Source of the DNA: Gonocerus acuteangulatus
Taxonomy: Eukaryota > Arthropoda > Insecta > Hemiptera > Coreidae
Reading direction: 5' to 3'
Assembly (NCBI GenBank): GCA_946811695.1
Contig: OX328123.1
Location: forward strand, 12,669,619 to 12,733,618
Length of the DNA stretch: 64,000 nt
Of the stretch, positions 11,118 through 23,524 are shown piece by piece. The position numbers and the translations under genes are program-made. The notes under the pieces are model-generated. The model ran no database searches and was not told where the DNA came from. It saw nothing but the letters and a program-made list of their open reading frames with translations. The first letter of the stretch is position 1; each line of letters starts with the position of its first letter.

Positions 11118-11885
11118 TCTACTATATATTTGTCAAATACCACTCACTCACTCACTCATCTATCAACGCCCAGCCCAAACCGCTCGACAGAAAATTTTGA
11201 AATTTTGCATGGACACTCCCTATATAACGTAGGCGCTCGCTAAGAAAGGATTTTTTGATATTCGTATTTTTAAGCATTTTTAGGGGGGTTTAAAGTTTGA
11301 GTTGGTTAGAGAAGGCAAGCCTAGGCAGCCTGCGTTGCTAGGACGATAAAGAACAGCTGTTACCTTACATTATCTATCTCATAGTTTTATTTCTAATTGA
11401 GGTTAATTTCAACTATGATGGCAGACCTTGAATTACTAGAAATTAACTGTCCCTCATAGAATTTTAATTGCGTTTCTTTTCTGCCTGTCCCCGTCAGATA
11501 GGCTTGCCATATTTTTGGAGAGTTAAACCGGGACACATTAATATGGGATGGGCATACCAGGGGGGGGATAAAAAGAGTACAAATTATAAGCAAAATGGTT
11601 GGTGAGTTTTAAGCCTAGCAACTAACGGGAAGGGGGAATCCTAAACTGTTAGTCTACCCAAACCTTAAAAATAAGAACGGAACTTTTTTTCTTAAAAAAA
11701 TCTCTCAGCCAAATAGTAATTGTCTGGCAGCTGGCAGCGCTGTGCAGGTAGTTCCAGCGTTTTACAGTTAGATTACTTCTCATTTCTTTGACACTGTGAG
11801 CAGTAGTAAAAATGTTAATTGTAGAAAAGTAACCGATTTAAAATAACTACTTATCTGCCGTGACGAAGCACGGGTATTCAGCTAG
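11118..11885 (+). mobile_element. Non-autonomous Helitron, 768 bp
   Basis: The 5' end is TCTACTATATATTTGTCAAA, preceded by A. The 3' end has the stem CCGTG-ACGAAG-CACGG, then GTATTCAGCTAG, followed by T. TC start, 3' stem-loop, CTAG end and insertion between A and T are the canonical Helitron features. There is no Rep/Hel coding sequence. Confidence 0.8.
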
Positions 11886-12454
11886 TATATAATATATAAA
11901 ATTCTCGTGTCATAGTTTTAGTGTTTAAACTCCTCCGGAACGCCTTAACCGATTTTGATGAAATTTAATATGTATATTCAGTAGGTCTGAAAATTGGTTT
12001 ATAACTATTTTTTATACTTCTAAGTGATAAGTGGGGCCCACCTCAAAAGATATTTCGGGTCTTTTTGCGAAGACCACATCCAGTTACTTTTAAAGTAGCA
12101 TTTGTGATTCAGCGCATGAGCATAACTCCTTTGCCTTCCTATTGGAGGATTCCAACGAGCAATTGTATTGGTTCTTGCTGGGAGTAAAGTAACGTTGAAC
12201 ATTGAATTAGCTTTTGTTTATGAAAGAGCTCTGCTTATGTTAGTCAGAAAAAATGGGTCTTTCACTAGACCCAATATTCACTAGTTCACATAGACAACTA
12301 CATACCGACTATAACCATTGTAGTAACCTCTCTTCCTACAAGGAGGCACTACACATAACTTAAATATAAATGTACAACATACTTAATGGCTGTTCGTTCA
12401 CCTGTATTCGGTAAACCATCTAAATAATTATGTTTGCACATAACATTTAAATCT
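11886..12454. other. Non-coding, repeat-derived
   Basis: It begins with TATATAAAATTCTCGTGTCA and ACTCCTCCGGAACGCCTTAA...CCGATTTTGATGAAATTT, a block I recognise as widespread in arthropod repeats but cannot classify securely. No coding region or RNA gene was seen. Confidence 0.4.
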
Positions 12455-13198
12455 TTAATTTAAATCTATAAAATTTACATGTCCTAAAATTTGGTGCAAA
12501 TGTTCTTTATTCGACATCCTATTGTCTATATAACTCATCGAAATTTGTTTATAATCATTACTAATTTTACCTTTAATTGGATAAAGTCTATTTCTTTCTT
12601 TTATTGTAAACATTAATTCATTACCTTTAAAAATTTGACATTTACCATCTGAAAATATAAGCTTTTTTCCACCTGTTGTAAATAATGAAACACTTATACG
12701 ATTTTTTTTAATTTGAGGCGAATAATAAACATTTTTTACATTTACTAATTTTTCACCTCTTTCTGAATAAAATTTACACATAATATTTTTTGTTGCTCTT
12801 ATTATATTATTATTACCAATTGTGACATTAACAGACTCATAACAACTTTCATCACAATCAGTTAAATGGGCATTACATGCACTACCTATGAGCCATTCAA
12901 TTTCCTCACCATTAGTTTCATAAATATTAGGTTCACAGTTATGAACAGAAACATGAAATAAATCAATATCTGGAGAATCATTTCTTACTTGAGTATTCGC
13001 TGCATAACCTTGATTATTTCTCCAATTTCCATGACCACCAGATGTTCCTCGAAATGGACCTCTGCTTCGGTTATTCTAGTAACGACCACGAAAATAACCA
13101 CGTTGAAAATTTCTGGAAGACGCACCTTGATTTCCATCAAAAGTAGAATAACAATCTTTTCTTAAATGGCCTTCTTTACTGCACTTGTAACGGCGAAT
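12455..13198 (-). pseudogene. Ty1/Copia pol fragment (zinc knuckle to pre-integrase)
   Basis: On the minus strand, in order: YKCSKEGHLRKDC (CCHC knuckle missing its first Cys), a basic RGRY/RSRGPFRG stretch, WLIGSACNAHLTDC (a degenerate Copia protease site where DSG is expected), then KNVYYSPQIKKNRISVSLF and LHQILGHVN, the GAG-pre-integrase segment. One in-frame stop follows RGYFRGRY. The fragment is cut at its 5' side by a hairpin-rich repeat at 13199. The sequence differs clearly from the Copia element at 29649-34406, so it is another family. Confidence 0.75.
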
Positions 13199-13700
13199 CT
13201 AGGCGCACGGTAGTGCGCCAGGCCAAGTTCCGGCCTAAGCATACTGTGTGTATATTACAGGAGGTCTTAGAGCCGATTTTACCCTCTCATAACTTTCAAC
13301 CAGGTAAAGATAAAGTTATGAAATTTTACAGAGGTATGATACTACTAGATGTGAGTAAAACTGGAAATTTTCATAATACTACATCGAATAGTTTCTGAGA
13401 TATAAGCGATCGAAAATCGGGCTGTCTGTCTGTATGTTTGTTCGTTACACAAATCCATACCGTTTGGCCTATTTTGACCAAACTTGGCACGCAGGTAGGT
13501 CTTGATACGGGAGTGTCATATTACCTATGACGTTTTGTACTTTTTGTTCAAAAGCCATCATACTTTTCTTCGGAAAGCCATCATTCCTTCTGAAACCCAT
13601 CATGTGGGGTATCAAATGAATCGTCTTGGTAAGGAGAACCTATATTTGATGTTTTAAGAAACATTTCGATGCATCTTAACAACAAGACGTGTGACTTCTT
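13199..13700. repeat. Repeat with two adjacent hairpins at its end
   Basis: GGCGCAC-GGTA-GTGCGCC (about 13203-13220) is a perfect hairpin, directly followed by AGGCC-AAGTTCC-GGCCT. The rest includes CGATCGAAAATCGGGCTGTC and a CATACCGTTTGGCC...GACCAAACTTGGCA block of the kind found in arthropod Helitron-like repeats. It interrupts the Copia fragment. The right boundary is not determined. Confidence 0.5.
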
Positions 13701-13702
13701 TC

Positions 13703-14010
13703 TTAAATGTTGTAAATAAAGTCGTAAGGGTTAACTGCATAATATACTTGAAAGCAGATACTAAGTTTTTCAAAGTCTTCTAAATTACAAAGTTTAGGAT
13801 CACAAACCGAAAATGTATCCTCTTTGTTCTTTTCTTTTTCTTGAAGGCCTTCTACACTTTCCTTATGGAGATCTTTATCCTCGGGATGAGATTCCTGAGT
13901 TTTACAGTGTAATAGTTTAGTTAAGAGAGCAATCAATTTGACCTCTAGAGTACTGTCATCTGGAATAGCTTCTAACTTTTCTAGTCTAGTGATTAGATGT
14001 ATGTAGGTTG
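13703..14010 (-). CDS. Hypothetical coding fragment
   Basis: The minus strand is open and reads LITRLEKLEAIPDDSTLEVK, LIALLTKLLHC, an acidic-basic stretch rich in E and K, then CDPKLCNLEDFEKLSICFQV and a stop at 13703. The first ATG gives 77 residues (to 13936); the frame stays open upstream. The composition looks protein-like, but I recognise no family. It could be an exon or a transposon relic. Confidence 0.25.
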
Positions 14011-14146
14011 ATTATTGGCATCAAATTTCAAGCAGTAAGGAGAACTTCATGCAGAATCCAAAGACCTTGGTTTTGTATGAAGTACAAAAGCCAGTAGGTA
14101 TGCGGCAACTAAATTTTAATTAATACTTAGAAAAAAGTAATGAGAT

Positions 14147-14730
14147 CCAAAAAAACATAAATGTGAAATAGAGGCCAAGTTCCTCCCCCCACAAAGAAAC
14201 ACTCCCTTCACCAAAAAGCGAGAAATATCTGACAAGCGGAAAACCCCCCCAAAAAAACCCCAAAAAACGCCTTACCATCCTACACTCCAAAAAAAGTAGT
14301 ATGAGTGCCAATACAAGAGATGTTGCAATGTTTGTTTTTATGCCGAAATTATCTTTAGAGAGAAAACTAAACATTGCCAAGTTTAAGAATAAACCTGGTT
14401 GAGGACAGTGATATTTTAGTAACTGGATATAAGTATTTTTATTGTTGTTTTTAAAGGTCAGTTGAAGTGTCTTTACTATTCTTAGTAAGTAACTATGAGG
14501 TCTTCTAAGTAATGAACTTGGACATTTCTTTCTTGTATTGGCAAATATTTTTGGTTGAAAATATGGTACACTTAATACACCAACTCAGGAGTTTAGGATG
14601 GTAAGGCGTTTTTTGGGGGATTTAGGAGGAGATTTTTCTCGCTTTTTGGGGAAGGGAGTGTTTCTTTGTGGGGGGAGGAACTTGGCCTCTATTTCACATT
14701 TATGTTTTTTTTGGGGGGGGGGATCTTTTT
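14147..14730. repeat. Imperfect inverted repeat, arms about 140 bp, spacer about 300 bp
   Basis: The left arm (14147-14288) and right arm (14588-14730) are near reverse complements. Shared blocks are AATAGAGGCCAAGTTCCTCC, AAGAAACACTCCC and ACGCCTTACCATCC. They have long C/G runs. No terminal duplication was identified, so this may be a foldback element or an inverted duplication. Confidence 0.6.
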
Positions 14731-16123
14731 ATCTCCCAAGCTCCCCAACTTTACACTCCCATTCTCTTGTCACTGTCAAAGATGAGTATTGGCTTACAAG
14801 GGGAGTATACAATGGTGGGGTCACCGATGTGGCCCATTTTTTTTCTGGTGTTTCTACATTGAAAAATAGTCGACACATGTCCGAGCGCTCCGTCCAATGC
14901 GCCTTAGGAGCCGAGAAATAAAATAAAATATGTTTCAAATGCTTTATTTTATTTCTTGAGTTTAGAAAATGATATCGACATAAGCCTTTTACCAATTTAC
15001 TTGTTTAAGAGAATAGATTAAAGGAAAAATATAATCGTTCAACAATAATTTATACTTCGCTAATTAAATTCAAAAATATGCTCAGATTTTCAAGTTAACT
15101 AGTATTATACATTTCTTCACACCAAAAAACGCATAAGTGACAGGTTACCACGGGTGAGGAGGCCCTTAAAATTTACAATTATTTTTAAATATATATTTAT
15201 TTCGCATTATGGGCATACATGCTATGCCTTTCCACTTGTCAGATATTAAAACTCTAGTCAATCCAAATCGCTAAAATTAATAGAATTCTATTAATGTGTA
15301 TTTGTTTTCCTTTATTTTATTGAATAGAGATAACATATTATTCACTACAGCCCCAGTTTCCCATTTATTATTGTACATCACTTTGAGTTAGAATAGAAGC
15401 AGTACATTTTGAAATGTTTGATACCAGCAGCTAATCTTGATACTTTTGAATACATTAACTACGATAAGCTGTAATTTGGTAAAAACTTAAAAGCACAGTA
15501 ATTTAATTGCACCATTTTCCTGCATTTTTAATATAGCTGTTTTTTGACAGGGAAACACAAATTTTGGCCCTACATTAACAAGATGAACGTTTTTGTATTT
15601 TACTTTAATTAGTAACACCATACAAATAGTCAACAAAATTATAAAGGTACTTTTATATGTATACTTGGGGTATTTTTAGAGTTAATAAAGGCAGACCAAT
15701 ATCGGATTTATGTACTTTTTAATAGAATAAGCTTGATCAGCTCTTAAATAAGTTAATTTTGTTACACCAGTTTGTTGAACTAATCTAGTTTTTGGTGATA
15801 AAAGGGTTTAGATGTACATGGAGACAGACTCATGTTATTCAGCAATTTATGGATGCATGTCAATGTTTGTAAACATTTTTAAAACCATTTGGCTCTAAAT
15901 ATTATATCTAGCAATATATTTCCATTCGCAATTTAATGCTGAACAAATTCAAAAAAAAAACTCCCTATCATGAAAATTCAGTTATGTAGCAAAAATTGTA
16001 AAAGTATAGATTGTTGCCAGATGAATATTGTTGTCTCGAAAAGGAATTTTGGCAGTATGTTTTTACATGGAATGTCTCCTAAATAATTTGAATTAAACAA
16101 CTGCTTATAATCATATAAGACTC
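14731..16123. other. No gene seen
   Basis: AT-rich sequence without a convincing ORF. Only 15205-15295 (GGGCATACATGCTATGCCTT...CTAGTCAATCCAA) stands out: it resembles the interior of the foldback insert at about 32365-32455. Confidence 0.5.
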
Positions 16124-16537
16124 CAACATGTTTGAAATGTCAGGAAATGCATGGAAGGAAAACATATTACACAACAGTTCCGTCACAAAATACATCGCTT
16201 CGTGAAATTAAAATATGTATGGGAAAACAAAATATATACACTGGTAAGAACTATATCACCTCGAATATTCAGAAATAGGCAAAACTATAGTGGATTTAAT
16301 AGAAATATTTAAATCATTAAAGTTATCTGAAGAAAACTTAATACTTACTTTGATGGTATTAGTCCTATCTCAGAGAAAATAAGGCTGTAAATTAAGAGTG
16401 CTAAAGCCTGAAAAAGCCTTTATTAGAGGGAAAAAAGGTTTCAATAAGCAGTGTTGTACTTTCTTGTTCAACAGATATTAAGAAAATACAAAATAAATAC
16501 TTCGTACAAAACACGAAGTATGTATGTATATATGTAT

Positions 16538-16548
<11 letters not shown>

Positions 16549-16600
<52 letters not shown>
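16549..16600. repeat. (TA)n microsatellite
   Basis: About 26 TA units between GTGTGTATATA and ATGTGTGTGTGAG. The homologous site in copy 2 (40165-40231) is also a TA array of different length. Confidence 0.95.
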
Positions 16601-16610
<10 letters not shown>

Positions 16611-16810
16611 AGTGTGTTTATTTTAAAAAGTTATGTTTTTCAAATAACGGGGACTAAAATATCATTTTAGTTTCCAATATAAACAACTCACATTAAATTC
16701 ATGGAAACAAGGGGGGCTTCTTCCCAGTATTTTGTTTTTCGGGTTTAATGGCGTATCAAATACTGGGCTATTAACGCTCGCCTATCTACAGGTTGCCACC
16801 CTTTTTTAAT

Positions 16811-16858
16811 ACCAACAGCACGTGGTCGGTCACCCATTCAATGTGGATATGGCCATTG
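16811..16858 (-). repeat. 5S-rRNA-derived repeat, internally deleted
   Basis: It keeps both ends of the copy at 40415-40524 (ACCAACAGCACGTGGTCGGT and CACCCATTCAATGTGGATAT) but has lost the middle with the 5S A-box. The shared tail GGTTGCCACCC and GGGCTATTAACGC lies to its left. Confidence 0.6.
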
Positions 16859-18382
16859 TCGTGTCCCAGCATGTCCACCGTTTTAGCGCGGTTCCTCCCT
16901 GCCTCCATAGGGAAGAAAACCACTAATGAGGTTGACATCATGACGCAATCCGGAACTGCCGACTAGAAAATTTCACGTTTCAGAACCCATAGATCTCGAA
17001 AATAACGGTGGTTCATATTTGTGTATGTATTTATATATACCGGGTGGTCCCGATGGAAATCGCCATACTTGAGGGGTGTGTACGCCGACAGAAGTGTAGT
17101 TGAATGCCACAAAGGAGAAATTTTTACTTGTATTATTTACCTAGATACAGGCGTTTCCACATTTCTTTTTATTTTTTTTTGCTAACCGGGCCATTCCATG
17201 TCAATTCAACCAATGAAAGTACTGTTTACAACCCGACCCTCTTAGATTATTTGGAATCCTAATAGCTCTAACAACTCCTTGAATGGTACAATTTTTTTAA
17301 AAAAATTATCTGCTTCCGTTTTTTTACTATTAATTTTCAAAGTATTGAAAACCCGCCTTTTTTTGGTAAACTGGAAAATGTTATTTGTTTGGTAGATTAA
17401 GTTCTATTCTAGCTAGAACAGTCAGCATAGTCTCATTGTTTAAATTAATTAAATGGACTTTAATTTGATATTCAACAAGACCAACTTATTACAAATTTTA
17501 CTTTTCAAACAAAATTTCGAAAAATTGTACGTAACGGTTTTTGAAAAACTGTACTTTTAAAATTCTGAAAAAAAATATATTCGAATCTTCAGTTCATTGA
17601 CTACATATGCTGTTAATTTCATTGTGGGATGGCAATGGGATCATATTATAAAATAATTTTAACTTATAATTGTCACTGTGTAGTATTGTGGTCAGTGAGG
17701 TATTTTTGTATTGCAAATTCAGCAATAAGCATCCCTGATCACATTTTGAATTTTTATTTCCAAAAATATGACTTTTAATAAGTATAATGCAGAGTAAGAA
17801 GGATAGATAAAATATTATGTAAAAAATACAAGTGTATATAAAAATTATTAATTTTAAAATATCAACATTAAAATTATTATTTTATCTTTTGATTGTTTGC
17901 TGTTTTATGTTATTGTCACTAATAAATTACTTCTGCCTAGAAATAATAATAATAATAAGGAGTTGGCAAGATTGTTTTCTGGATTCCCTCCAATATTTTC
18001 AGGGATTTCCTCTAATTGTCACATAACCTACATAATATTCTTATTGAATTCTGAATTGTCTAACTTTAAAGTGGCAGTTTGTGGACGTTATCTTATTCCA
18101 ATGATGATTCTAACCAATAACTTCAATGTTAAAATGAAATAGTACCTTTTAAGCGGCTTAAAGTTTCTGAGAAACATTTGTTACTTCTTAAGCCTATTAA
18201 TAAGTTGAGAGTATTGATGTATTAATAATTTCTACAACTATCTAGGTCTATGATACCAACAAAGATAATTAATTCCCTAATTATCTGATTGATCATTGAT
18301 ATTATTTAAGCTATTTTGATTAAAATTATAATCAATTTTTAGTTTCAAATTATCAAGTTGTAAGGTCAAAAATTCAGCCATA

Positions 18383-20640
18383 ATGCCTAACATTTCAGCC
18401 ATATGCTGTAACCCCTTTAAAGAAAAAGGCCACAACAACCAAAAGAAGAACCTAAGAAAAGTAACTGAGAACATGGTAGAAAAACTTCCATCAATAATTT
18501 TGGGACTAAAAGTTTGTTGTTTTTGTTTATGCAGAAAAAAAATATCACAAATTGAGAGCGATTCACAGGGCTCTCAAGAATCAGCAGAGGGAAGCTTGTC
18601 AGCTGAGGTTATTGTGGATAGCCTTAACATTTCATTGCAGGTACTGGGTGAGACTCCAATAAAGAAAAAAACGCTTGAATGAAAAGAGCTATCCAAAAAC
18701 TAAATATGAAAAGGTCGCTTCTGCAATAAAAAGAAATTTAAATGTCTCTTCGGATGAGGAAACAGTTGACACACCTGAAACTGAAATCATAGAACAATTA
18801 AAAGAAAAATTTAGAAAGGCTTCTTCCAGAAGTGAGAAAATGACATTGTTGTCAATCCTACCTCAAAATTGGTCAGTAAGAATTATTCAGGAAGAGTTTG
18901 GTTGTAGCAACTACATGGCCAGAAAGGTCAAGGAACTGGTGAAAGAAAAGGGGATTTTATCAACACCCAACCCTAAACCTGGAAAGGTTCTTGATGGAAA
19001 GACGGTTGAATTGGTGAAAAAAGTTTATTGTTCTGACGAAATAAGTAGACCAATGCCTGGAAAAAAGACTATGTTACAATAATACCTGATGGAGAAAAAA
19101 CCCAAGTACAAAAACGATTAGTACTGAGTAACTTAAAAGAAATATATGCTAAGTTCAAAGAGCAATACACTGATGTTAATACAGGTTTTTCAAAATTTGC
19201 AGATTTAAGACCTAAGAACTGTTTGTTGGCGGGTGGAAGTGGCACTCATAGTGTGTGTGTGTGTGTGCAAAACACATCAGAATTTCAAATTAATGTTAGA
19301 TGGTTGCAAGATTTCCAAGTTAATGGAGGAAGAAATTACTTACAAGCACATCATTGCTAGGGTGATGTGCAATCCTCCTTTGCCTCGCTGCTATTTTAAC
19401 AAATGTGAATTCTGTCCCAAATCTGGTAGTTTGAGAGATTTGTTTAAAGAAACATTAGATGCTCACAACATTGACCACATAACCTACGAAAAGTGGGTTA
19501 CAGTAGATCGCACTTCTCTGGAAACAGTAATTCAATCATCGGAAGAATTTATTGATAGTTTGATTGAAAAATTAGACTTTCCCTAACGTCATTCTTCCAT
19601 TGCAACTCAACAGTCTGATTTCCATAAAATAAAAAAGGAGGTCTTAAAAGAAGGTGAGTAATATGTGATTTTTCAGGAAATTACTCATTTATTGTCCAAG
19701 ATGAGGTGCAGGGTTATTATTGGACTAACACCGAAGCTACAGTACACCCTTTTATAGCATACTATAAAGAAGATAATAAAACAAAACACATTGTCTTTGC
19801 AGTCATATCAGAAAATATGACACAGTAGCAGTGTTTCTTTTTCAATTGTATTTAATTGAATTTTTAACGGAACATTTGAGAAAGAAGCCTACCAAAATAT
19901 ATTATTTTTCTGACGGTTCTGCCGCACAATATAAGAATAACAAAAAACTTTATTAACTTATGTTATCATGAAAAAAATTTTGGGATCCGTGCTGAGTGGC
20001 ATTTTTTTGCTACATCCCATGGTAAAGGAGCGTGTGATGGTCTTGGTGGGACTGTCAAAAGGCTGACAGCGAGAACGAGTCTGGAAAGACCTCTCTCTGA
20101 ACAAATCTTGAATCCTCAACAGTTTTATGTGTTCGCTAAGGAAAATATCCTAGGAATTCATTTTAAATTTTAAACCACAGAAAACCAAGTTCAGGCAGAG
20201 CTTAGATTAAAGGAGAAATTCAATATATGTTGCACAATTACTGCAACCCAGAAATTGCACTCTTTCATTCCTTTAACTAAAAATAAAATTAGGACTAAAC
20301 TTTATTCCAACTCCAATAAAAGTGAAGTTGTACTAGTAACTGATACAGAAGTGACATGGTGGTTTTATTGCATGTGAATATGATGGCCACTGGAGGCTGG
20401 CCTGTGTTCTCAACAAATATGAGGTGATAGACGAAATAGAAGTTAGTTTCTTGCATCCACATGGACCAGCAGTGTCTTTTTCATTTCCTCGCCATCCTGA
20501 CATCTTAAAGATTAAAATCAGTGATGTGAGGATGACATTAAACCCCAAAACTGCCATAGGAAGGACTTACTCATTGTCACCTAGTGAAATGAACTTATGT
20601 TCAAGACTTATTTGTAGATAGTAAAAACAAGGTTTCCATG
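18383..20640 (+). pseudogene. Transposase of the 17188-21921 element
   Basis: Pieces in several frames, in order: an N-terminal region (18383-18682); an HTH-like domain with LPQNWSVRIIQEEFGCSNYM (18675-19082); a cysteine-rich segment PPLPRCYFNKCEFCPKSG (about 19370-19430); then FIVQDEVQGYYW, the D of YFSDGSAAQYKN (frameshifted) and WHFFATSHGKGACDGLGGTV (19700-20070); and a C-terminal VSFLHPHGPAVSF segment (20440-20490). The HFFATSHGKGxCDGxGGTVKR motif occurs in uncharacterised proteins of many arthropods and cnidarians. Three conserved aspartates are candidates for the catalytic triad. Many frameshifts make it inactive. Confidence 0.7.
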
Positions 20641-20915
20641 TATTTTTTAATGTCAAGGACAACTATGTGTAGTGTAAATATTAGAAATCATACGATCCAG
20701 TGTTTTTAGTTTCTCACTTATAGTAATGGACATGCACATAAAAAAATAATTCATAGACACAGCACATCAATACAAATAATTGACAATTCAGATGTTCAAT
20801 GTAGGTGAGCTTATGATTAATATATACGTTAGCTCATAAATTTGTAATACGAAGACAAGGTATAGTTGGGATTCGGCTAGGAGAAAAACGTCAGGAAGAA
20901 ATCTGTATTTGGACA

Positions 20916-20945
20916 TTTCGGCTGCACATTGGCAGCCTTCTTCAG
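20916..20945 (-). ncRNA. Hammerhead-ribozyme-like core, candidate
   Basis: The minus strand reads CTGAAGA, a stem GGCTGC...GCAGCC, then GAAA, matching the CUGANGA/stem II/GAAA hammerhead core. Such cores occur in Penelope-like elements. Stems I and III and the cleavage site were not resolved. It lies in the tail region of the Sola-like element. Confidence 0.45.
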
Positions 20946-22133
20946 CTAAAAAAAATACAACTTATAAGTAAAAAAATAAATATACAACTTGTAAGTAAAA
21001 AACAGGCAGAAATGAGCGTAGTATATACATCAAGACAATAAATTTTAAACAATGAAAATACGGTAGTTGGAAATTAAACAGCATGTAGAAAGTAGTAAGT
21101 AAGCAGTACAACAAACTAATCAGTACAAAAAAGGAATATTTTTCACATAGTGAGAAAATACAATCTATTCTATAAGTGAATACAATTTATAAAAATTAAT
21201 ATATAGATACGTACCACTAGAGAATGCCTAGGGGGAGGGATAATGCAACGGCTAACTATCTCCATCTTCACTAAATATGTAATATTACAAAGTAAAGAAA
21301 TCATGTAGTATATAAAATTAATTTTAACTTGTGAATGCAGTGAGTGGAGCCTTGTATATAGCAATGTTATAAGATTCCAATTTTGAAACCTGATCATTAA
21401 TATTTATTGAAATAGTACTAATAAAACTAAACAAATGTACTATCACATTAGCATCAAAATGGACATGACCTTTTTTAAATAAATTTTATTTTTAATGGGA
21501 ACCCATTGCCATCCCATAATGAAACTAACAACATATGTAGTCAATGAACTGAAGATTCAAATATATTTTTTTTAGAATTTTAAAAGTACAGTTTTTTAAA
21601 AACCGTTACGTACAATTTTTTAAAAAGTAAAATTTGTAATAAGTTGGTCTTGTTGTATATCAAATTAAAGTCCATTTAATTAGCTAAACAATGAGACTAT
21701 GCTGACTGTTCTAGCTAGAATAGAACTTAATCTACCAAGCAACTAACATTTTCCAGTTGACCAAAAAAAGGCGGGTTTTCAATACTTTGAAAATTAATAG
21801 TAAAATACCGGAAACAAAATTTAAAAAAATTGTTTTTGGTTAGAGTAACCAACCTACCAAATTTTATCAAAATCCAAGAAGGTCGGGTTGTGACCCTTGT
21901 TGATTTGACATGGAATGACCCAAACGCTTGTTTTTTAAATTCTCATGTAACTTGTGCAACAATTTCTTAAACCAAATTCACAGCAGCTACCCAAACAAAT
22001 AACTTATAACGAAATAAAGGTTTTTCATTTTTAATGTTCCATGCACAGCACAAACATTTTTTTGGTTTGGTAGATGGGACTCTCAAAAAAGTTGCATTAT
22101 TTCATTACCATGGCCAATTTGTTAGTAAGTGTC

Positions 22134-22303
22134 ATGGGCGTATATAGAAAATAATTTCGGAGGGGCTGGGAAAATTTCGGGGGGGGGGGGGGCTGAGACC
22201 ATTTCCGGTGTATGGAATACTAACAATTTAGATCTTGGAAGAGTTCTAGCCAACTTTAATGCTATTACACTCAAAATAGAATACCTATGTTATATACGCC
22301 CAT
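22134..22303. mobile_element. MITE with ATGGGCGTATATA ends and perfect 10-bp target duplication (copy B)
   Basis: The ends are ATGGGCGTATATA and TATACGCCCAT. Both flanks are AGTAAGTGTC (22124-22133, 22304-22313). The homologous empty site in copy 2 (about 41038, GAGTAAATGTCGAA) has the target once. There is no ORF. MuDR-like elements make 8-10-bp duplications, so that superfamily is a candidate. Confidence 0.85.
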
Positions 22304-22815
22304 AGTAAGTGTCGAAGGCCAAAAAAGGGTGCTTTGTAGGGGTAAATTGTGGCCAATTAAAAAAAAAAATTAATAAGCAAAACATTTTGGCTTTTAATGA
22401 TCAACATAATGAAATGCAGCTATTAAAACAAAATTATTTAGTTAAATAATAAAGTTTACAATTTATGACAAAATGTTGGCATGATTAAAAACTCTATGTC
22501 AAAGTATAGTTTAACTGTTACTAAGGTAAATTATTAAAAAAACGAAACAACAACATAAAAAAACACAATTTTATTTTTTTGCATGAAATTAACATTATAT
22601 TATAATGAAATAACATTTTTTTTGTATACTGTATTGACTTACATAGTATTGGTGTATTCTTGATGAAGAAGAGAGTTCTTTGCAGGAGGTTATTCTACCT
22701 CTTACTATTATAAAGCAGTATCATAACAATTTTCAATTTATACTTTATTTAAGATTACACCATAACAATAATTTCAGTGAAATATATACAGACTAATAAC
22801 TTTTGTACATTTGAT

Positions 22816-22979
22816 TCATATTTTTTCAATTCTGAGAAATATCTTCTTAGCGGGAAATGCACCAAAAAACCTGTTATTGTGTTGCAATGGAAACTTAGTA
22901 TTTTCAGAGAGCGTGGCTTTGTAATGCATTAAAAACTTTGCCACTCCATACTTCATGACCATCACAGCATATCACATGG
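22816..22979 (-). pseudogene. Cytochrome P450 terminal exon, duplicated copy with nonsense codon
   Basis: It is 164 nt, identical in length to the intact exon at 41550-41713, with the same TTTCAG acceptor. After the split codon it reads ATG TGA where copy 2 has ATG CGA, a CpG transition that creates a stop at the second whole codon. The rest ([26 protein letters not shown]) is open to the normal TGA. Exons equivalent to 45896-46132 and 51047-51265 are deleted from this copy. Confidence 0.85.
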
Positions 22980-23241
22980 CTGAAATAAAATAATGAAATA
23001 TAAATAATAATGAAAATAGAATATATTTATAGACATTCTGAATAAGGAATAATTTCCTTATTCCTGAATAAGCAAATCATCATAAATTGGCTAAACACAA
23101 TTATTTATTTATTTATTTATTACTAAGTATGCAAATTAAGGCTAGGCAAGTATATCAAAACAAATTTACATAGTTCAGATTATTGGAAACGGTTATCTAT
23201 AGGTTCCCACTCTTTTCTAGCAAGTATAGGTTGATGCCTTT

Positions 23242-23470
23242 TAGCCCTTTCCTCCGAAGGAAAGTAAAATTGAGGTCGCACTCTTGAAGGAATTTTTCAA
23301 AAATTTCTTCAAATCCTTTTTTTTTTTTTTCAAAATAAATGTAAATTTTGAAGCTTTGAAGGGTTATTCCTCACCTGTTGCTATTATTTCTTCAAATCTT
23401 TATCGATCCTACCTAGTAGAAACCAAAAATGACCCCCGTTAAAATTTATATATATCTATATATACTTATA

Positions 23471-23524
<54 letters not shown>

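Larger units (their letters stand above)
17188..21921 (+). mobile_element. Sola-like DNA transposon with about 430-bp inverted ends
   Basis: The ends are GGGCCATTCCATGTCAA and TTGACATGGAATGACCC. The inverted repeats continue to about 17650 and 21490. The homologous site in copy 2 (near 40835, TTCTAAACGCTTG) lacks the element, which proves insertion. The flanks AACC/AAAC suggest a 4-bp target duplication with one mismatch. 4-bp duplications and a DDD-type transposase fit the Sola superfamily; that name is an inference. Confidence 0.75.
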
